Source of the DNA: Solobacterium sp.
GTDB lineage: Bacteria > Bacillota_I > Bacilli_A > Erysipelotrichales > Erysipelotrichaceae
Direction: 5' to 3'
NCBI GenBank assembly: GCA_016284975.1
Contig: JAEEPV010000154.1
Location: forward strand, 1 to 9,885
Length of the DNA stretch: 9,885 nucleotides
In this document: positions 5,846 through 9,885 of the stretch, in pieces
Layout: each line of letters starts with the position of its first letter
Position numbering within the stretch: position 1 is the stretch's first letter
The notes under the pieces: generated by a model
What the model saw: only the letters and a program-made list of their open reading frames with translations
What the model was told of the DNA's origin: nothing
The model's database searches: none
Position numbers and translations under genes: made by a program

Positions 5846-5876
5846 GCCGAGGGTATATTTATGACCCTTGGCTTTT
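5846..5876 (+). terminator. Hairpin terminator/attenuator after rplL
   Basis: GCCGAGGGT (5846-5854) pairs with ACCCTTGGC (5864-5872) over nine pairs with one G-U, followed by TTTT. It lies 27 bases after the rplL stop codon and 25 before the next start. It probably lowers transcription into the methyltransferase gene and rpoB relative to the ribosomal genes. Confidence 0.8.
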
Positions 5877-5900
5877 CGCCCCTTTGAAAGGAGTACACGG

Positions 5901-6503
5901 ATGGAAGCGAAGCACTATTTCACAGACAACCGGGATCTCCCATCACACCGACGGGAATTAAAGTATTTCTTTCAGGGGGTGAATTATGTATTCACCGTGG
6001 ATGACGGCGTCTTCTCAAAAAGCGATGTGGACTACGGTACCCATACGCTTCTCAAAGACGCGGTGAAGGAACCGATCTTCGGATCCGTGCTGGATCTGGG
6101 ATGCGGCTATGGCGTGATCGGAATCGTGCTGAAAAAGACCTTTCCGGAAATCACGGCAACAGCGGTGGATATCAATCCAAGAGCTGCAGAACTGACGGAA
6201 GCCAATAGTACGGCAAACGGAACACCCGTGGAAGTGCTGGTTTCGGATGGGTTTGAGGCGATCAAAGACCGGTCGTTTCAGGTCATTCTCACCAACCCGC
6301 CGATCCGGGCAGGCAAGCAGATAATTTACCGCATGTTTGAGGATGCGTATGCGCATCTGGAAAACGGCGGACTGTTTCTCGCAGTCATGCGCAGAAACCA
6401 GGGCGCCGAAAGTGCTATGAAAAAGCTTGCCGAACTGTTTGGTTCGTGCGATCTGGCTGACAGGGACCGCGGCTATTGGGTTCTGAAATGCGTCAAATTG
6501 TGA
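5901..6503 (+). CDS. Class I SAM-dependent methyltransferase, YbxB/RsmC-like
   Basis: 200 residues, like Bacillus subtilis YbxB, which lies in the same place between rplL and rpoB. It is a single RsmC-type methyltransferase domain without the duplicated N-terminal half of E. coli RsmC. Visible motifs are the family start EAKHYFTDN, the conserved DDGVFSKSDVDYGTHTLL (34-51), SAM-binding motif I VLDLGCGYGVIG (63-74), acidic D90 at the end of strand 2, and the catalytic-type motif TNPPIRAGK (131-139) characteristic of N-methyltransferases that modify RNA bases. RsmC methylates a 16S rRNA guanine; a similar rRNA target is likely but not proven for YbxB proteins. The start ATG 5901 has AAAGGAG seven bases upstream. 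The protein is complete and no motif is missing. Confidence 0.92.
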   Translation: MEAKHYFTDNRDLPSHRRELKYFFQGVNYVFTVDDGVFSKSDVDYGTHTLLKDAVKEPIFGSVLDLGCGYGVIGIVLKKTFPEITATAVDINPRAAELTEANSTANGTPVEVLVSDGFEAIKDRSFQVILTNPPIRAGKQIIYRMFEDAYAHLENGGLFLAVMRRNQGAESAMKKLAELFGSCDLADRDRGYWVLKCVKL

Positions 6504-6506
6504 AAA

Positions 6507-6536
6507 TTGACCCTATTATTACTACTATGTTAATAT
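6507..6536 (+). promoter_or_regulatory. Candidate rpoB promoter
   Basis: TTGACC (6507-6512) and TAATAT (6531-6536) each match the consensus at five of six positions, with an 18-base spacer. The predicted start near 6543 lies just before the leader hairpin. It begins four bases after the methyltransferase stop codon and would let rpoB be transcribed apart from the ribosomal genes. Confidence 0.65.
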
Positions 6537-6545
6537 TATAAGCTG

Positions 6546-6592
6546 ACACATTATCGAAAATGAGGGGTTCAAACCCTCTTTCGGTGTGTTTT
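6546..6592 (+). promoter_or_regulatory. Large stem-loop in the rpoB leader
   Basis: Three stacked stems are visible: ACACA (6546-6550) with TGTGT (6585-6589), CGAAA (6555-6559) with TTTCG (6579-6583), and GAGGG (6562-6566) with CCCTC (6574-6578), around loop GTTCAAA. Short bulges (TTAT, AT and one G) separate them. A TTTT run at 6589-6592 follows directly, as in an intrinsic terminator. It could be an attenuator of rpoB or a terminator for transcripts from upstream. Confidence 0.6.
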
Positions 6593-6620
6593 CAGCCCAG
6601 CAGGCGAAAGGATGGCAAAC

Positions 6621-9600
6621 ATGGAAAAAAAGCAATCGTACCACATTGTGAAGTACGGCAACAAAGCTGTCCGTCGTGACTATTCCAAAGTATCGGCGGG
6701 CCTGGATCTTCCTGATTTGACAGAGATCCAGACGGCATCCTTTGAATGGTTCCTGAAAGACGGAATCAGGGAAGTGTTTAACGACATTTACCCGATCTAC
6801 AACTTCGGCGGAAACATCAAGCTGAAGTTCATCGACTATGAATTTGGCGAGCCGAAATACAACATTTCGGAATGCAAGTACCGTGAGGTCAACTACTGTG
6901 CTCCGCTCAAGGCCAAGATGGAACTTGAGATGGTTGAACCGGAGACCGGTGAAGTTCTGACAAAGTGGGAAGAAGTCTTTCTTGGCGATTTCCCGCTCAT
7001 GACTCCGACCGGAACATTCATCATCAACGGTGCAGAGCGTGTTATCGTTTCGCAGATCGTCCGTTCCCCGGGTGCTTATTTTGACATCATTTCCGAAGAG
7101 CGCACCGGCCGTGACACCTATACCTGCGAACTGATTCCGAGCCGCGGTACCTGGCTGGAATTCATGTCGGACGACAAGAAGGCGGCGCTCGGCCGCATCA
7201 TGAACGTTTCGATCGACCGCAGAAGAAAGATCTTCTCTACGATTCTGTTCAAGGCGATCGGAATGTCTCTGAATACCGAACGCAATGAGGACGCTTTTGA
7301 CACCACAAAGATGGAAAAGCTGCTCAAGGCACTTCGGTTCGAACTGTATCCGGATGTCATCGTTCCGGAACAGGATACCGAGCATCTGAATGAATACATG
7401 ATGCTGTATACCAGTGTGTTCGGAAACTACGAAGAAATCTGCAACACATTGGATGCGGATAAGAAGATCAAGACGACAAAGGAAGCGCTCATGGCAGTTT
7501 ACATGAACCAGCGCGCGGACGAAATCGCAACCGAAGAAGGATCCCTCACAACGATGGATCAGAAGTTCTTCGATTACCGTCGTTATGATCTGACCAAAGC
7601 CGGCCGCTACAAGGTTCTCAAGAAGCTGAATGTGCTCGACCGTATGGAAGGCCATGTGCTCAAGAGCGACCTGATCGGAGCGGATGGAAAAGTGGTTTTC
7701 CGTAAGAACCGGCGGATCAATCAGGCAGAGCGTGACGCGCTGCGCCCGGAAATCAACAAGGGCATCAGCTGCCATGCACTGCCGTACAACTACCTGTTCT
7801 CGCATCCGGTAACCGCGGAAATGGAAACTTCCTGGACCGATGCCCTCGTCGGCCGTATTCTTGCGACGGATCTCGACGGCAAGAAGATCCATTATGAACA
7901 GGGAACCGTTCTGATTCCGGAAGATATCAAAAATATCGCAAAGGAATTTGACAAGGTTACGGTTTACGCAGGCATTATCGCAAGTGAGGCAAAGCTCACA
8001 AACGACAACGCTTCTGCGATCCTCGACCTTGGCTCCAGAATGTTCTCCATCGGCCGTGTAACGGAAAACGGCGCAGATCTTTGCCGTGAAGATGAGACGC
8101 TCATCGCTTCCCGTTACATCCCGGATGATGTACTCGTGCCGCTGACCACTGCGGATAAGGAACTGATCCAGCAGGAAGTCATGGAATCCGGCAACAAAGC
8201 CGTCAGCGTCTGGCTGGTCGGCGCATGCGTGCAGGAAGTAACGATCGTCACCGAGGAAGGTCATGAAGTAAAGGTTATCGGCGGTGACCCGCTGAACACC
8301 AAGCACACCATTACGATGTCCGACATGTACTCGCTGTACAGCTATGAGCTGAACATGCTTGACGGTGTCGGTACAGCGGATGATATCGATATGCTGGGCA
8401 ACCGGCGTATCCGTACCGTCGGTGAGCTGATCCAGAACCAGTTCCGGATCGGTCTTTCCCGTATGGAACGTACCGTTAAGGAGCGGATGTCCATTACCGA
8501 TTCCGCAGCCCTGACACCGAAGCAGCTGACGAATATCCGTCCGCTGACGGCAGCGATCAAGGAGTTCTTCTCCAGTTCACAGCTGTCCCAGTTCATGGAC
8601 CAGCAGAACCCGCTGGCGGAGCTGTCCAACAAGCGTCGTATTTCCGCGCTTGGTCCGGGCGGTCTCACCCGTGAGCGTGCCGGCTTCGAAGTACGTGATA
8701 TTCACAACTCTCACTATGGAAGAATCTGTCCGATCGAAACACCGGAAGGTCCGAATATCGGTCTGATCTCCTATCTCACAACGTATGCCAAGGTCAACGA
8801 GTATGGCTTCATTCAGACGCCGTATCGTAAGGTCGTAAACGGAAAAGTCACGGATGATATCAAATATATGTCCGCAGATGAAGAGAACGACCACGTGATC
8901 GCTCAGGCAAACGAGATCAAGGACGGAAAGCTGGTCGGTGACCGTATCGTCGCCCGTAAGGCCGGTGAAACCATCATGGCAGACCGTGACATGATCGACT
9001 ACGCGGACGTTTCGCCGCGTCAGATCGTATCGGTTGCGACCTCCTGTGTCCCGTTCCTTGAAAACGATGACTGTACACGAGCTCTGATGGGCGCGAACAT
9101 GCAGAGACAGGCAGTGCCTCTGCTTGATCCGCACAGCCCGTATGTCGGCACCGGCATTGAGCACCGTATCGCCCGTGACTCCGGCGCGGCCTGTGTCGCG
9201 ACCGCTCCGGGAACGGTAACCTATGTCGACGCAGACAAGATCATCGTTACCGAAGACAACGGAACCGAACATGAGTATCCGCTTACCAAGTTCCGCCGTT
9301 CCAACGCTTCGACCTGTCTGAACCAGCATCCGATCGTTCAGGATGGCGAGCGCATCGAACGCGGTGATATCCTCGCCGATGGTCCGGCCATGCAGAACGG
9401 TGAGCTGGCACTTGGTCAGAACGTGCTGATCGCGTTCATGACCTGGCACGGTTACAACTACGAAGATGCGATCATCATGAGTGAGCGCATGGTTCGTGAA
9501 GATGTCTATACCTCCATTCACATCGAGGAATATGACATTGAGTGCCGTGAGACAAAGCTCGGTCCGGAAGAAATCACACGTGATATTCCGAATGTTGCCG

Positions 9601-9885
9601 AGAGTGCATGCCGCAATCTCGACGGCCGCGGAATTGTCATGGTCGGTGCGGAAGTGAAGGAAGGCGATATCCTCGTCGGTAAAGTTACCCCGAAGGGGCA
9701 GTCCGAAGTCACTCCGGAAGAGAAGCTGCTGCTTGCGATCTTCGGTGAGAAGAGCCGCGAAGTACGTGACAACTCTCTGAAAGTACCGCACGGCGGTGCC
9801 GGTATCGTCCACAGCGTAAGAGTCTTCAAGCGCAAGGATGATCATGAGCTGCCGCCGGGAGTCAATGAAGTGGTCAAGGTCTACA
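6621..9885 (+). CDS. rpoB: DNA-directed RNA polymerase subunit beta (3'-truncated)
   Basis: 1088 codons are visible and the frame runs past the window end at GVNEVVKVY, just before the invariant QKRKI region, so the C-terminal part is missing. ATG 6621 is chosen over the in-frame ATG 6612 because AAAGGA (6607-6612) is eight bases before it and overlaps the other. Landmarks: [50 protein letters not shown] (from 316), [15 protein letters not shown], the rifamycin region [17 protein letters not shown] (about 652-668), [32 protein letters not shown], and catalytic-centre NYEDAI (E948, D949). The subunit forms one half of the polymerase active-site cleft. Compared from memory with B. subtilis RpoB it has about 50 extra residues before residue 316 and about 130 more between 316 and 596. 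At the E. coli His526 position it has Asn670, and the usual RPGEPPT motif reads RADEIAT. No frameshift is seen. Confidence 0.97.
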   Translation, partial: MEKKQSYHIVKYGNKAVRRDYSKVSAGLDLPDLTEIQTASFEWFLKDGIREVFNDIYPIYNFGGNIKLKFIDYEFGEPKYNISECKYREVNYCAPLKAKMELEMVEPETGEVLTKWEEVFLGDFPLMTPTGTFIINGAERVIVSQIVRSPGAYFDIISEERTGRDTYTCELIPSRGTWLEFMSDDKKAALGRIMNVSIDRRRKIFSTILFKAIGMSLNTERNEDAFDTTKMEKLLKALRFELYPDVIVPEQDTEHLNEYMMLYTSVFGNYEEICNTLDADKKIKTTKEALMAVYMNQRADEIATEEGSLTTMDQKFFDYRRYDLTKAGRYKVLKKLNVLDRMEGHVLKSDLIGADGKVVFRKNRRINQAERDALRPEINKGISCHALPYNYLFSHPVTAEMETSWTDALVGRILATDLDGKKIHYEQGTVLIPEDIKNIAKEFDKVTVYAGIIASEAKLTNDNASAILDLGSRMFSIGRVTENGADLCREDETLIASRYIPDDVLVPLTTADKELIQQEVMESGNKAVSVWLVGACVQEVTIVTEEGHEVKVIGGDPLNTKHTITMSDMYSLYSYELNMLDGVGTADDIDMLGNRRIRTVGELIQNQFRIGLSRMERTVKERMSITDSAALTPKQLTNIRPLTAAIKEFFSSSQLSQFMDQQNPLAELSNKRRISALGPGGLTRERAGFEVRDIHNSHYGRICPIETPEGPNIGLISYLTTYAKVNEYGFIQTPYRKVVNGKVTDDIKYMSADEENDHVIAQANEIKDGKLVGDRIVARKAGETIMADRDMIDYADVSPRQIVSVATSCVPFLENDDCTRALMGANMQRQAVPLLDPHSPYVGTGIEHRIARDSGAACVATAPGTVTYVDADKIIVTEDNGTEHEYPLTKFRRSNASTCLNQHPIVQDGERIERGDILADGPAMQNGELALGQNVLIAFMTWHGYNYEDAIIMSERMVREDVYTSIHIEEYDIECRETKLGPEEITRDIPNVAESACRNLDGRGIVMVGAEVKEGDILVGKVTPKGQSEVTPEEKLLLAIFGEKSREVRDNSLKVPHGGAGIVHSVRVFKRKDDHELPPGVNEVVKVY

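Noticed and set aside
6562..6585. Possible tRNA gene or tRNA fragment (GGTTCAAAC T-arm-like loop)
   Set aside because: No D-arm, anticodon arm or matching acceptor strand is present and the structured region is only about 45 bases. It fits better as an mRNA leader hairpin.
6525..8306. A 593-codon open frame antisense to rpoB, and another of 422 codons at 9845-8577
   Set aside because: Both lie entirely opposite clearly conserved rpoB coding sequence, show no recognisable domain or ribosome binding site, and are explained by the codon bias of rpoB.
1..9885. CRISPR arrays, insertion sequences, prophage or attachment sites
   Set aside because: No regularly spaced repeats, transposase or integrase genes, or flanking direct repeats were seen; the window looks like stable chromosome.

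Overview
The window is chromosomal DNA of roughly balanced base composition from a low-GC-lineage Gram-positive bacterium (Bacillota). The evidence is the rplJ-rplL-ybxB-rpoB gene order, a Bacillota-type L10 leader RNA, strong AGGAGG-type ribosome binding sites, an SdpI-family protein and a lipoprotein signal peptide. An asparagine at the rifamycin-pocket position equivalent to E. coli beta His526, the residue also reported for Mollicutes, together with an unusual beta-lobe, makes me favour an Erysipelotrichales-like organism. That placement is inference.

Layout. (1) 3-803 (+) is the 3' part of a gene for a fusion protein: a NifX/NifB-type dinitrogenase cofactor-binding domain, a Cys/His-rich linker and a SlyD-type FKBP prolyl isomerase. 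A strong terminator follows. (2) 907-3671 (-) is a compact operon read leftwards: a STAS anti-anti-sigma-like protein, a MATE-family transporter with an RsbW/SpoIIAB-like HATPase domain fused to its C-terminus, and an SdpI-family membrane protein. It ends at a hairpin facing the terminator of gene 1. (3) 3672-3880 is a divergent regulatory region with palindromes and candidate promoters. (4) 3881-4648 (+) encodes a two-domain secreted lipoprotein of unknown function. (5) From 4657 to the window end runs the ribosomal/RNA polymerase cluster: a near-consensus promoter, an L10-binding leader with an attenuator hairpin, rplJ, rplL, a terminator-like hairpin, the ybxB/RsmC-like methyltransferase gene, a second promoter with a large leader hairpin, and rpoB, which is cut by the window end.

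The best candidate for an undescribed system is the STAS / MATE-HATPase / SdpI operon. It contains two of the three classical parts of a partner-switching circuit (kinase/anti-sigma domain and phosphorylatable STAS partner), with the kinase domain covalently attached to a transporter. The housekeeping cluster is expected to be controlled by L10 autoregulation at the leader, by hairpins that reduce read-through, and by a separate rpoB promoter. Secondary points of interest are the NifX-Cys/His-FKBP fusion and the divergent rpoB.
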